In this document: in pieces, positions 44,668-53,117 of the stretch
Numbering within the stretch: the stretch's first letter is position 1
How the letters are laid out: each line of letters starts with the position of its first letter
Assembly: GCA_029204225.1 (NCBI GenBank)
Contig: CM055097.1
Coordinates: 47,304,617-47,368,616 of the forward strand
DNA: 64,000 bases
Direction of reading: 5' to 3'
From: Diphasiastrum complanatum
Lineage: Eukaryota > Streptophyta > Lycopodiopsida > Lycopodiales > Lycopodiaceae
Program-made: the position numbers and the translations under genes
The notes under the pieces: generated by a model
The model's database searches: none
Told to the model about the DNA's origin: nothing
Seen by the model: the letters and a program-made list of their open reading frames with translations, nothing else

Positions 44668-45712
44668 TTTATTAATGTCTTTTCCATGCCAAAAGGCATA
44701 TATGACCAAATGGAGTACATGTCAAGTATGTGAAAACCAAGGTAGCATATAAAACTACAAACTGCCAACTGTCCATAAGGGGGGAGCAAAATAGCTGCCA
44801 GGAGTAGAGTAATATCATGTGCGAACTGCTGCATGACTATGAGTGATACACTGTCTCTGACTTTCAGCTGTGATAGCTCTTGCTTCAAAAGCTGGAACTC
44901 TGTTCTCATTTGGTCGGCTTCCCAAGAGGAAAAGAGTTCAACTGATTTGGAGGGAGTGTAGGGAATGGGTACGGTAGATGGAGGAGCTGTGAGTTGGTGT
45001 TAAGATGATGTGGAAGAGGAGGGTGAAAGGGAGGGGAGAGCAGTAGTGAGAGAGGAGGAGAGCAGCAGTGAGAGAGGAAGAAGAAGAAGTGAAAGTAGAG
45101 GAAGAAGAAGCGAGAAGACGGAAGGTGGAGGGGGGTGCCATGTCAGCAGTAGCCAGCTCATTGGGCAGCAGATGTGAGGTGGCATTGGGGGCTGAGGTGG
45201 CAGCAATAACGAGGGGAGAGGGTGAGGTGGCAACAACAAAGCCTGAGGTGGCAGCAACAGCAAGAGGGGAGGTGGCAATATCAACGAGGGTGGCAGATGC
45301 GCCATCTGTTTTGGTAGCAACAAGTGCTGAGGTGGCGGCCATCTAGCTTGGCAGCAGCATCGAGAGGTGGGGTGGGTGAGATGGCAATAGCGAAGGGGGT
45401 GGGGGGGTTGAGGTAGGAGGGCGAGGGGGTGGGGGTGGGGGTCTTGCGAGCAACTCGAGGAGGCGCCATAATAGGGACAGGTTCAACGAGGGACATGTAG
45501 CGAGGGGGGCAGTAGGGACAGGCAGTTAGCGAGGACAGGGGCTAGTGAAGTCAACGAGGACAGGAGCAAGGAAGGCAGTTAGCAAGGACAGGAGCGAGGG
45601 CAGTCAACAAGGGCAGCACATGCATCGAGAGTGAGGGGCAGGAGACAGGCAACGAGGGTCAGCAGACAGCGAGGGAGGTCGGACAAGGAGGTCAGAGGCA
45701 GGGCGCACGATC

Positions 45713-45716
<4 letters not shown>
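44605..45716 (-). mobile_element. LINE copy D: both ends present, middle deleted
   Basis: On the minus strand: GC-rich repeat leader (45480-45716), an ORF1 start at ~45470 (MAPPRVARKTPTPTPS, cf. MAPKKKEGVLTPPS in the intact copy), Ala/Thr/Ser-rich low-complexity coding, then YTPSKSVELFSSWEADQMRTEF matching the intact ORF1 coiled-coil start (YTPSKPTESLFAYDLSFIRQEI). It then jumps to a short 3' UTR, the terminal stem-loop (44677-44706) and (CT)n at 44606-44663. The rest of ORF1 and all of ORF2 are missing, so D is non-autonomous. Confidence 0.75.

Positions 45717-45784
<68 letters not shown>
45717..45784 (-). repeat. (CT)n tail of LINE copy E
   Basis: About 67 bp of (GA)n on the plus strand. 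On the LINE strand it follows ATTAATAAAAT after the terminal stem-loop. LINE D's leader begins immediately on the other side. Confidence 0.9.
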
Positions 45785-45788
<4 letters not shown>

Positions 45789-46786
45789 ATTAATGTCCTT
45801 GAATACCCTAAGGTACATAGGACTAAGAAAAGGTGCATGTCAAGTGTGCACATAGGAGCTTAAAGCTCAAATTTTTATAAAACAATAACTGCAAATACAA
45901 TGCATAAAGATGACTGGCCCAGTCAGGGTACAGCAGGGAATCGTATATCATGATGCCCATCAGCATGGAAGAAATGGTGGATGGTATGCTGTGAAGGTGT
46001 TCCCAAGCCTGCAACCAGCACCACCACACTGTGTAATGACTCTCTCCAACTCACCAATATACAAGCCAAAGAGGACTGGTGAGAGGGAGCAACCCTGCTT
46101 CACCCCAATAGTGCTCCCAATGTGATCAGATATGCCACTGCTATGCCGGAAACATCCCAGGACACGCTCATAAAGTGCCATCACCGCAACCTCCTCAATC
46201 AAGGCTCGTAATGTGAAGATGTGATCTGTAGTGGAGTAATGGGCCCGAAAACCTGCCTGACCCATAGCATGTAGTCTCCTAGTCTCCGCCTCTGAGATCA
46301 CAACAAACTGAAGTATAGTACCATATAGCTTTGCTAGGACATGCCCAATCATGATGGTGCGGTAGTTATTCGGAGTCATGGGGTCACCATTCTTATGGAT
46401 GGGGTGGATAATGTTAGTGCACCAAGATGATGGGAAACTGGAAATAACTGCGGAATTAAGAAAGGTGGCTATGGTGGGAACGAGTAGGTCAGACGCATGG
46501 GAGAGAAGTTCAGACTCAAGGTCTTCAATATCTCTGGCCTTGTGGGACTTCATCTTCTTAATGGCTGCAAGTACCATGTCAGATGTGAAGAAGGAGAACT
46601 CAGATGGTCGTGGAGATATAGAAATAGGTGAGTCGGTAGGGACGGTATACAGGCTAGTAGCATAATCAGTCCAATGCGGAGGTCCTCCAGGAGAGGTGGT
46701 GGAGAACAAGGAATGAACTCACGCCAAAAAGCGCCCGAGGAAGAACTGGAAAGAAGGTCAATAAGACGTTTCCCTTCAGAATCATC

Positions 46787-46788
<2 letters not shown>
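45785..46788 (-). pseudogene. LINE copy E: 5' truncated and internally deleted ORF2
   Basis: It starts mid-ORF2 at the neighbour's (CT)n tract: KRLIDLLSSSSSGAFWREF, then in another frame YATSLYTVPTDSPISISPRP, AIKKMKSHKARDIEDLESELL, NNYRTIMIGHVLAKLYGTI and MGQAGFRAHYSTTDHIFTLR. A gap removes ~45 residues including RT motif A (FVDFRKAFDSV in the intact copy), then ALYERVLGCF and STIGVKQGCSLSPVLFGLYI. Sequence after motif B jumps to the 3' UTR, so YADD is missing. The terminal stem-loop lies at 45795-45823. Confidence 0.85.

Positions 46789-46789
<1 letters not shown>

Positions 46790-46868
<79 letters not shown>
46790..46868 (-). repeat. (CT)n tail of the intact LINE copy F
   Basis: About 79 bp of pure (GA)n on the plus strand, lying between LINE F's 3' UTR and the truncated start of LINE E. 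Confidence 0.93.
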
Positions 46869-46871
<3 letters not shown>

Positions 46872-46887
46872 AGAATTATTATTATTA

Positions 46888-46916
46888 ACGTCTTTTGGTG
46901 CCCAGGGGCACATAAG
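46888..46916 (-). promoter_or_regulatory. LINE 3'-terminal stem-loop (copy F)
   Basis: On the LINE strand the outer stem GTCTT/AAGAC encloses the inner stem GTGCCC/GGGCAC with a two-base loop, then TTAATAATAATAATT and (CT)n. Equivalent hairpins occur in five other copies at 44677-44706, 45795-45823, 51968-51997, 59730-59759 and 61502-61531, with paired base changes. A role in template recognition by the LINE RT is inferred from known stem-loop-dependent LINEs. Confidence 0.8.
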
Positions 46917-47099
46917 ACAAAAGAGAGTACAAAATGTGAGAAGCATTGTCCGCATAAGGACTTATTTACCAATGAAAAGACAGTAAAACTAAAACTAAAA
47001 TATCGATCTCTCTGTCTCTAAGAGAAAAAGTATCCAAGCTTGACCACCAGCTGGTGAGGGTACAAAGCAAGAGCTTAACCACCTGCTCCGCGGAGGAAA
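46917..47099 (-). mobile_element. LINE F 3' UTR with a duplicated element
   Basis: Just after the ORF2 stop the minus-strand UTR contains two imperfect copies of an AGCTTAACCACCAGCT-like block (plus-strand view 47036-47085). A second small hairpin (GTCC..GGAC, near 46945-46965) follows. Both are conserved in the H copy at 59800-59910. Confidence 0.65.
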
Positions 47100-50000
47100 C
47101 TAGCTACGAGCAAGCCGAAAGTAATGAGTGATGGTAGTAGTGGGTCGTGATGTAGGCTGGTGGGAGGCGTATGAAGATCTAGTAGCACTGGATCGAGCCG
47201 AAACTCTCTGTGTCTTCGATCTTCGGACGGGGACGTCAAAATCCGCAACCGAAATATCCACTCTGTCTCGCTTCTGGAAGAACTGAGTAATGTGAGCCTG
47301 ACTGGAATCCATATCTGAGAGCGTAGGTAGAAGTGAAGCTCGTAAAATATACATCTCTCTCAAAAGAAGACCCACACATCTAGCATCTGGATACTCGAGG
47401 AAGGAGCTCAGCGTGAGGGGAATATCTCGGTATAAACAATGGTATCGTCCTCTAATCTCATAGTATACTGGGCAGCGAAAGATGAAATGAAACTCATCTT
47501 CCACCTCCTGAAGAGAACAAAGCTGACATATCCGCTGCAATCTGGGAGTGTCTGTGTATCTACCTGTCTCGATAGCAAGCTGATGAGAAGAGACTCGAAG
47601 CTGTCCTATACGATATCTCAGACCAAAAGATAGCGTCTGTGTAAGATAAACTGGAAGAATAGGCAAGCCCGAAACGTCCAGCCGTAAAAGATGTGTGCCA
47701 TAATAATGTAGCTTGACCCTATCTGGATCAGGATGTGACCATATAGTGCGTATGTAGCTCCGGTAGATCTGCTGTCTGATATAAGCATGGGTTCCATTCG
47801 GAAGATCAAGTGCGGATAAACCCCAAGTCTGAAGAAGGGCTGAGACACTGCGATACCAAGAGTGCTTGGCTCCCTGATCTGCAATGGTACAAGATGAAGT
47901 GAGAGCAGCAACAATGTATCTGGAGGTATCTAGATCTGATACCCTGTGAAGAAAGGTGATGATCTGAAACATAGCACCAACAACTAATGGAGGAGAAGCA
48001 AACTCGGCTAGTATGATATCATGTGGTACTGAGGGCTTAGCCCGGATTATCCTACTGAGCATGAGAATCTGGATACGAGTAAGATCTCTCCATGTATCGC
48101 GTGATAAATCAGGGCACCAAGTCTCAGCCGAATATAGCACAACTGGGGAGACAGTAGCAGAAAATAGTAGGCATCTGGTAGCAGGATCCTGCACATAATA
48201 AGTAGAGCAAAATCTTTCCATATGCACAAGAGCGGTATGCCCCTTGCGGAGCCTGGCGGTGGCTGCTGGTCGAAAAGTGAGTAGCGGACCAGAGAAAAGA
48301 ACTCCCAAATAGGTGTAGGAGGTCACGATCTCAATCGGTAGCCCGTCATAATAGAAAATCACATCTCTCATATGCTGTCTGTTGGTGTTAAACACCATAA
48401 TCTTAGTCTTCTTAAGGTTAACCGTCAATCCCCAACGCTGGCAAAAGTGATGTAAAGCAGAAAGGTGACTCTGTAAACCAGCTGCAGAGGATGAGAGGAG
48501 AACCACATCATCAGCGTACAAGAGAATGGGGATAATAATGTCTGCTAGGGGACAGCCCTCTCCACCTTCCTCGCGAATAATCCGCTCGAGGTCATCTATA
48601 TATAGTGCAAAAAGAGTGGGTGATAAGGGGCAACCCTGCTTCACCCCAATGGTAGAATGTATCTGTGAGGACCAGCCACTACCATCTCTGAAACGTGCCA
48701 AGACTCGCTCATATAAAGTAATGATCGCAGCAATAGTATCCTCTGAAAAGCCAAGTGAAGACAGTCTCTGGAAAAGAAGATGTCGTGGAACAGAGTCAAA
48801 AGCTTTGCGAAAATCCACAAAGCAACAGTAAATTCTCTGTTTCCGATGTCGAGCCTCCTCAATAATGCATCTCAAAATGAAGATCTGGTCTGAAGTAGAA
48901 TATCCCGGTCTGAAACCAGCTTGACCCATAGCGTGTAAACCCTCAGTTTCAGCAAAAGATCCAGTGACTGTCTGTAGTATAGAGCCATATATCTTAGCTA
49001 GAGTGTGGCCAATCATAATGGTGCGGTAGTTTCCTACATTCATGGGATCACCTGCCTTGAGGATGGGGTGAAGGATATTAGTACACCAAGCCGTAGGAAA
49101 ACCAGAAGTAACAGCTGTGTTAAAAACATGAGCAATGTAAGGGGAGATGAGATGTGCTACGGGCTTTAGGAAGTCTACACTTAAGGAGTCATAGTCTGTG
49201 GCTTTATTTAGTTTGGCATGTTTAATGGCGTTTTCAACCATGTCAGGGGTGAAAAGTGAGCAGTGGTCAGGTCTCGGTGAGAGTGAGGTAGGAGGAGAGT
49301 CCGTGGTATATAACTCCGTGGCATACTCGATCCAGGATTCGATGGCTATGGGGGCCAATGTTGAAGAGTGTCTGGTGAAATGTTTCCAGAAAAAAGAGGA
49401 GGAGGGTGAATCTAAAGAGTTGATCATTTTTTGGCAGAGTGATTGTAGGTACTTGATCTTCTTTGTTCTGGTGGTTCTATGATATTCTTTCTGGCATTGT
49501 TTGAGTGTGGCAGGGGAGTGTGACCTGGCATATGTCACATGATTGTGAAGAGAGCGGCATTCTGCATCATACCATCTGTTGTGAACACTTCTGTGAGATG
49601 ATGTCGTTTTGGTGGGGAAGGATGAGGAAGCAGCAGCTAAGAGGGATGTAGAGAGAAAAGTGGCTTGCTGGTCAATTGGTGCCATGAATGGGAAGTTAGC
49701 GAGTAGTTGGGATAAGATTGTGGTGTAATTAGTGAATCCAGATTGGGTGAAAGGAATACGTTTATGAGTGGGAAGAGAGCAAGAAATTTGCAAAGAAGAG
49801 GTTATGTGACCAAGTGAGATGTGTAAGAGTGAGTGATCGGAAATGGTAGGGGGTGTGATGGAGAAATCAGAAATGTGAGAGATCAAAGCAGGTGATCCAA
49901 TGAAGTAGTCGACCACACTATGTCCTCCACCATGAGGATAGCATGTATATGCTGATGAGGAAGGCCACTGTGTGAGGCCATTCAAAATGGCAAGAGCGTG

Positions 50001-50603
50001 TGTCTCTGCTAGAGTGATCAACTGCTCCCCGAAAGATGTAGCTGGAGTGTCTGCATCCTGTGATACCCGGTCTAGCCCCATATCCAAAGGGTAAAGCCTG
50101 AGAAGATCCGTAGCTGCATGAAATTCGGTTTGTCTAGAGCTTGTGCGGGCGTTGAAATCACCTGCTAGTAAAATGGAACCCTGCTGAGAAAAGATAGCAA
50201 TATCATCTGAGAGAGCCTGAAAAGGGTCCCCGCCAAACTCAGCAAACACTGAGGTCTGTGGAGCAAAATAGCATACAGCTATATAGATGTCCTGAGGTAA
50301 TCCCAATAGTGAGCCAATAATGTGTAACCAAATATAGCGAGCGTATGGATCTTGTTTAACCATCTGAACTGTGGTGTCTCTGTATAAACAAGCTACTCCT
50401 CCAGATCCTCGACAAGTTTTTCCCCTAACAAATGGACGAAAAGCAGAATGCCAAGAGTACTCCTGTATATTTGGAAGAGGATGATATAAGGACTCATGAG
50501 TTTCAGCCAACAACAAAATGTCGCATTTTCTAATAAAATCAGCAAAGTCTCCGGCTGATGACGAAGATAAAAAACCATTACAATTCCAGAAGCCAAGTCT
50601 CAA
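47100..50603 (-). CDS. LINE ORF2: endonuclease-reverse transcriptase
   Basis: 1167 codons without interruption. Residues ~1-260 are an EEP/APE-type endonuclease: MRLGFWNCNGF, ILLLAETHESL, GSILLAGDFNART and TISDHSLLHISLG (catalytic SDH). RT starts ~528 (NYRTIMIGHTLAKIYG), motif A ~598 (FVDFRKAFDSVPR), motif B GVKQGCPLSPTLFALYIDDL, motif C ~698 (LLYADDVVLL). The zf-RVT-like finger is at ~1023 (ICQLCSLQEVEDEFHFIFRC). All catalytic residues are present. The C-terminal tail is Ser/Arg-rich. The protein nicks target DNA and primes reverse transcription of its own RNA. Clade placement (L1-like) is inferred; the exact clade needs a tree. Confidence 0.95.
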   Translation of the reverse strand: MRLGFWNCNGFLSSSSAGDFADFIRKCDILLLAETHESLYHPLPNIQEYSWHSAFRPFVRGKTCRGSGGVACLYRDTTVQMVKQDPYARYIWLHIIGSLLGLPQDIYIAVCYFAPQTSVFAEFGGDPFQALSDDIAIFSQQGSILLAGDFNARTSSRQTEFHAATDLLRLYPLDMGLDRVSQDADTPATSFGEQLITLAETHALAILNGLTQWPSSSAYTCYPHGGGHSVVDYFIGSPALISHISDFSITPPTISDHSLLHISLGHITSSLQISCSLPTHKRIPFTQSGFTNYTTILSQLLANFPFMAPIDQQATFLSTSLLAAASSSFPTKTTSSHRSVHNRWYDAECRSLHNHVTYARSHSPATLKQCQKEYHRTTRTKKIKYLQSLCQKMINSLDSPSSSFFWKHFTRHSSTLAPIAIESWIEYATELYTTDSPPTSLSPRPDHCSLFTPDMVENAIKHAKLNKATDYDSLSVDFLKPVAHLISPYIAHVFNTAVTSGFPTAWCTNILHPILKAGDPMNVGNYRTIMIGHTLAKIYGSILQTVTGSFAETEGLHAMGQAGFRPGYSTSDQIFILRCIIEEARHRKQRIYCCFVDFRKAFDSVPRHLLFQRLSSLGFSEDTIAAIITLYERVLARFRDGSGWSSQIHSTIGVKQGCPLSPTLFALYIDDLERIIREEGGEGCPLADIIIPILLYADDVVLLSSSAAGLQSHLSALHHFCQRWGLTVNLKKTKIMVFNTNRQHMRDVIFYYDGLPIEIVTSYTYLGVLFSGPLLTFRPAATARLRKGHTALVHMERFCSTYYVQDPATRCLLFSATVSPVVLYSAETWCPDLSRDTWRDLTRIQILMLSRIIRAKPSVPHDIILAEFASPPLVVGAMFQIITFLHRVSDLDTSRYIVAALTSSCTIADQGAKHSWYRSVSALLQTWGLSALDLPNGTHAYIRQQIYRSYIRTIWSHPDPDRVKLHYYGTHLLRLDVSGLPILPVYLTQTLSFGLRYRIGQLRVSSHQLAIETGRYTDTPRLQRICQLCSLQEVEDEFHFIFRCPVYYEIRGRYHCLYRDIPLTLSSFLEYPDARCVGLLLREMYILRASLLPTLSDMDSSQAHITQFFQKRDRVDISVADFDVPVRRSKTQRVSARSSATRSSYASHQPTSRPTTTITHYFRLARS

Positions 50604-50651
50604 ATTGGTGGGGGATCTCGGGTAGCTTCTATATCCGGGGGCCCCTAGTTC

Positions 50652-51560
50652 CTATTGTGGAAGGTCGAAAAATCTCGGTTTCCCGTCAATAAAAACAACC
50701 CTTTGCCCTTTCTCTTTCGCTTCAAGGATAATCTTTTTTCTTGCCAACCATTGAGTATTTGTTAAGTCATCATCCATATAAATGAAAGTACCTTTAAGCT
50801 TTGCCCTAAGCCGAAGGGCAGCATTGCGTTGTGAAAGCGAGCGGAACTTGATAAACAAAACATTGTCATCAAATTTACTGCGCCAAGCAGTATCAAAACC
50901 GTCAGCCACATGAGATAACTTGGAAATGAGCAAATCCGTAGCTTCTTCCAACGGTTTTCCACCATTGGCAATGCCTCTTACTCTAATGTTAAAGGCTTTT
51001 TTGGCCCTTCTGGCTTGTTCACCCAAAACTGTCTCCAAATCGTTTTCCTTCGGAAAAGATGAAATCTGAGAGTGATTACCTTGCTTAAGGATCGATGTCG
51101 TTTCTTCAACCTGTTTTGCGAGTGATGAGAGTTTGCTGCCCATATCATCCGGTTTGAAGAGTGCTGCCCACGTTTTCGTCTCCTCGACTTGTTTCTCCAA
51201 GCTATTGATCTTGTTGGAAGTCTCCTCCAAGGCACTTTTTTCTGCAATTCGTTGCTTAAGATATATATTTTCTTGCTCAAGCTGCTCCACACGTTCCGTG
51301 ACACCAAAAAGATCCTTAGCTAACTTGCTATTTTCAGCTTCAAAGAGGTGTAGTTGTTTCTTAAGTCCAAGAATTTCTTGCCGGATAAAACTAAGATCAT
51401 AAGCAAAAAGACTTTCAGTAGGTTTGGAAGGAGTGTAGTCAATGGCAGCCATGTTGATAGTTTCTGTCACCGAAGACGGCTCCTCCATCACTACCGGTGA
51501 TGGGGGGGTGTCCAACAGGGAGGGGGGTGTAAGAACACCCTCCTTTTTCTTAGGTGCCAT
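50652..51560 (-). CDS. LINE ORF1: coiled-coil RNA-binding protein
   Basis: 302 codons starting MAPKKKEGVLTPPS. Residues ~55-165 are heptad-rich (LKKQLHLFEAENSKL; RVEQLEQENIYLKQR), a long coiled coil for trimer or multimer assembly. Residues ~190-302 resemble the RRM plus C-terminal domain of L1 ORF1p/Transposase_22 proteins: NIRVRGIANGG, FIKFRSLSQRNAALRLR, then IYMDDDLTNTQWLARKKII and RVVFIDGKPRF. There is no CCHC knuckle, whereas many angiosperm L1 ORF1 proteins have one. It ends 48 nt before ORF2. Related but broken copies lie at 41700-42540 and 63720-64000. Confidence 0.88.
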   Translation of the reverse strand: MAPKKKEGVLTPPSLLDTPPSPVVMEEPSSVTETINMAAIDYTPSKPTESLFAYDLSFIRQEILGLKKQLHLFEAENSKLAKDLFGVTERVEQLEQENIYLKQRIAEKSALEETSNKINSLEKQVEETKTWAALFKPDDMGSKLSSLAKQVEETTSILKQGNHSQISSFPKENDLETVLGEQARRAKKAFNIRVRGIANGGKPLEEATDLLISKLSHVADGFDTAWRSKFDDNVLFIKFRSLSQRNAALRLRAKLKGTFIYMDDDLTNTQWLARKKIILEAKEKGQRVVFIDGKPRFFDLPQ

Positions 51561-51902
51561 AGGAGGCGGTAAGCAGATGGAGGACCAGCGCAGGGCAGCG
51601 TAGGGCAGGTGCGAAGGTCAGCACTGCAGCGCCAGCAGGGCGGACAGCAGCGCCAGCAGGGTGGGTGGGCGCGCAAGAGAGAGAGAGGGCAGCAGCGCTA
51701 GCAGGGCGGGCAGCGCACCAGCAGGGCGGGCAGCGCACCAGCAGGCGGGCAGCGCACCAGCAAGCGGGCAGCGCACCAGCAGAGCGGCGAGAGAGAGAGA
51801 GAGGGGCAGGGGTAGCGAGGGAGGGATAGCGCACCAGCAGGGCGGGCAGCGCACCAGCAGGCGGGCAGCGCACCAGCAGGCGGATAGCGCACCAGCAGAG
51901 CG

Positions 51903-51904
<2 letters not shown>
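51561..51904 (-). repeat. LINE F leader: GC-rich tandem repeats
   Basis: Short units of the GCACCAGCAGGGCGGGCA type repeat about ten times. The larger block (several units, GCACCAGCAGAGCGGC, then GA-rich) occurs twice, ~118 bp apart (51712-51803 and 51830-51915). LINE D has a leader of the same style but different sequence. Such monomer arrays act as promoters in some LINEs; that is not shown here. Confidence 0.75.

Positions 51905-51958
<54 letters not shown>
51905..51958 (-). repeat. (CT)n tail of LINE copy G
   Basis: About 53 bp of (GA)n on the plus strand between LINE F's leader and the 3' hairpin of copy G. Part of it may belong to F's leader, whose inner units also end in GA runs. Confidence 0.85.
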
Positions 51959-51962
<4 letters not shown>

Positions 51963-52110
51963 CTAATGTCTTTTCCATGCCATAAGACATATAAGACCAA
52001 ACAATTATTAGATAAGATGGAACCTAGACGGATCAATGCTGTCAAACAACTTAACTAAAGCAAAACTAGCTAACTATAAAGAGATTTTATGGCCAGGATT
52101 ATATGGTGTG
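51959..52110 (-). mobile_element. LINE copy G: 3' end only
   Basis: It shows the terminal stem-loop (51968-51997; inner stem ATGTC/GGCAT with one G-U pair) and a TTAGTAAAT spacer before (CT)n. No ORF2 sequence is recognised upstream. The 5' limit is unclear. Confidence 0.6.
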
Positions 52111-52167
52111 AAGACCACTTACTCATGGCATCCAACAGTGGGTGATCAGTCCACTTGGCATCCATGC

Positions 52168-52463
52168 TCTCCGTGACCTATGAATATTGAGTGACTCATA
52201 AGGTACCAAACCCATGCACTGCCATGGACATGTGACTCGCGCGGTCACCCCAAGTACTTGTCAACTAGAATCTTGTCACACACTGATGGCTAGGGCCCAG
52301 ATGGTCACGATATACTCTCTGTGACCCATGAATATTGATCGACTCATAAGGTACCATCCCCATGCCCCACCATGGACTTGTGACTTGCTTGGTCACCCCA
52401 ACTACTTGCCGGCTTGCATCTTGTCACACATTGATGGCTAGGGCCCAGATGGTCATGATCTTG
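52168..52463 (+). repeat. Tandem pair, 148-bp unit
   Basis: Two consecutive copies (from ~52168 and ~52316) share CTCTCYGTGACCYATGAATA, CATAAGGTACCA, GGTCACCCCAACTACTTG and GATGGCTAGGGCCCAGATGG. They differ at roughly one base in ten. Nothing coding. Confidence 0.85.
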
Positions 52464-52599
52464 AGTTCTTTGACAGCTTGCTCAGAAGATGTTGTCCCTG
52501 CAGAAATAAGACTCCTGCCCAAGCAAAAAACACCAGCAAGGATGGAAGTGGAACATTCTGTAGAAAACAAATCAGATTACAAATTGCATACAAAGCAGT

Positions 52600-53117
52600 A
52601 GATATTAGAAAATGTCTCTGAAATTCATGAAAATGAATAAGTGCAAGCAACGCTGAAGTTCAAGAACAGGCGCAATCTGCTTTGTAGCTATAGTCGATTT
52701 GAGAAGATCGCAATAAATTTAGTGGATGAGCACTACTCTGATCTGCTGCTGGCGTCCTTGCGTTGCTCAACTAACTCTAACTAACATTTCAAAGAAGTTT
52801 GAATCTACAAATCCGATTTGACAATTTAGAACCTTGACCCTGATCTAATGAGATCCTGAGATATTTCGAACTAAAATAGTTTCTTTTTTTGTAACCTGAA
52901 AATCTACATCATCAGAGATCACACCGATCAGTGTCCTTAGACACTATAGGAATTCCGATCGGTGTGTTAGTAGATGCGCAATGATGTGCTGAAACTCCTG
53001 ATAATGCCGATTGGTATTTTGTGGTGTCTTGATCGTTTTTGGAGCACTTCTTGAAGTCTGGCACATTTTTGGGAGACACATTAAAAGTTGATGTCAAAAT
53101 TGGGTGGAAATCCAACA
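52600..53117 (-). mobile_element. 3' LTR of copia element 2 (inner end defined)
   Basis: The minus strand reads AAGGGGGAG followed by TGTTGGATTTCC at 53117, a polypurine tract against a TG-starting LTR. The other end is not resolved because no second LTR is found. Confidence 0.55.

Larger units (their letters stand above)
46869..51904 (-). mobile_element. LINE copy F, apparently full length with open ORFs
   Basis: About 5.0 kb on the minus strand: repeat-rich GC leader (51561-51904), ORF1 (302 aa), 48 nt spacer, ORF2 (1167 aa), ~230 nt 3' UTR ending in the terminal stem-loop, then (CT)n. It lies antisense in MKK3 intron 4. It is the only copy in the window with both ORFs uninterrupted, so it could be recently active. 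No target duplication can be called because both flanks are (GA)n. Confidence 0.9.

Noticed and set aside
45000-45346. Ala/Thr- and Pro/Leu-rich ORFs on both strands
   Set aside because: Low-complexity sequence from the ORF1 N-terminal region of LINE copy D. Only the minus-strand frame with MAPPRVARK has a homologous start, and it is broken.
51905-51958. Calling (GA)n on both sides of LINE F a target-site duplication
   Set aside because: Both tracts are low complexity and are explained by tails of F and G; duplication length cannot be measured in a microsatellite.
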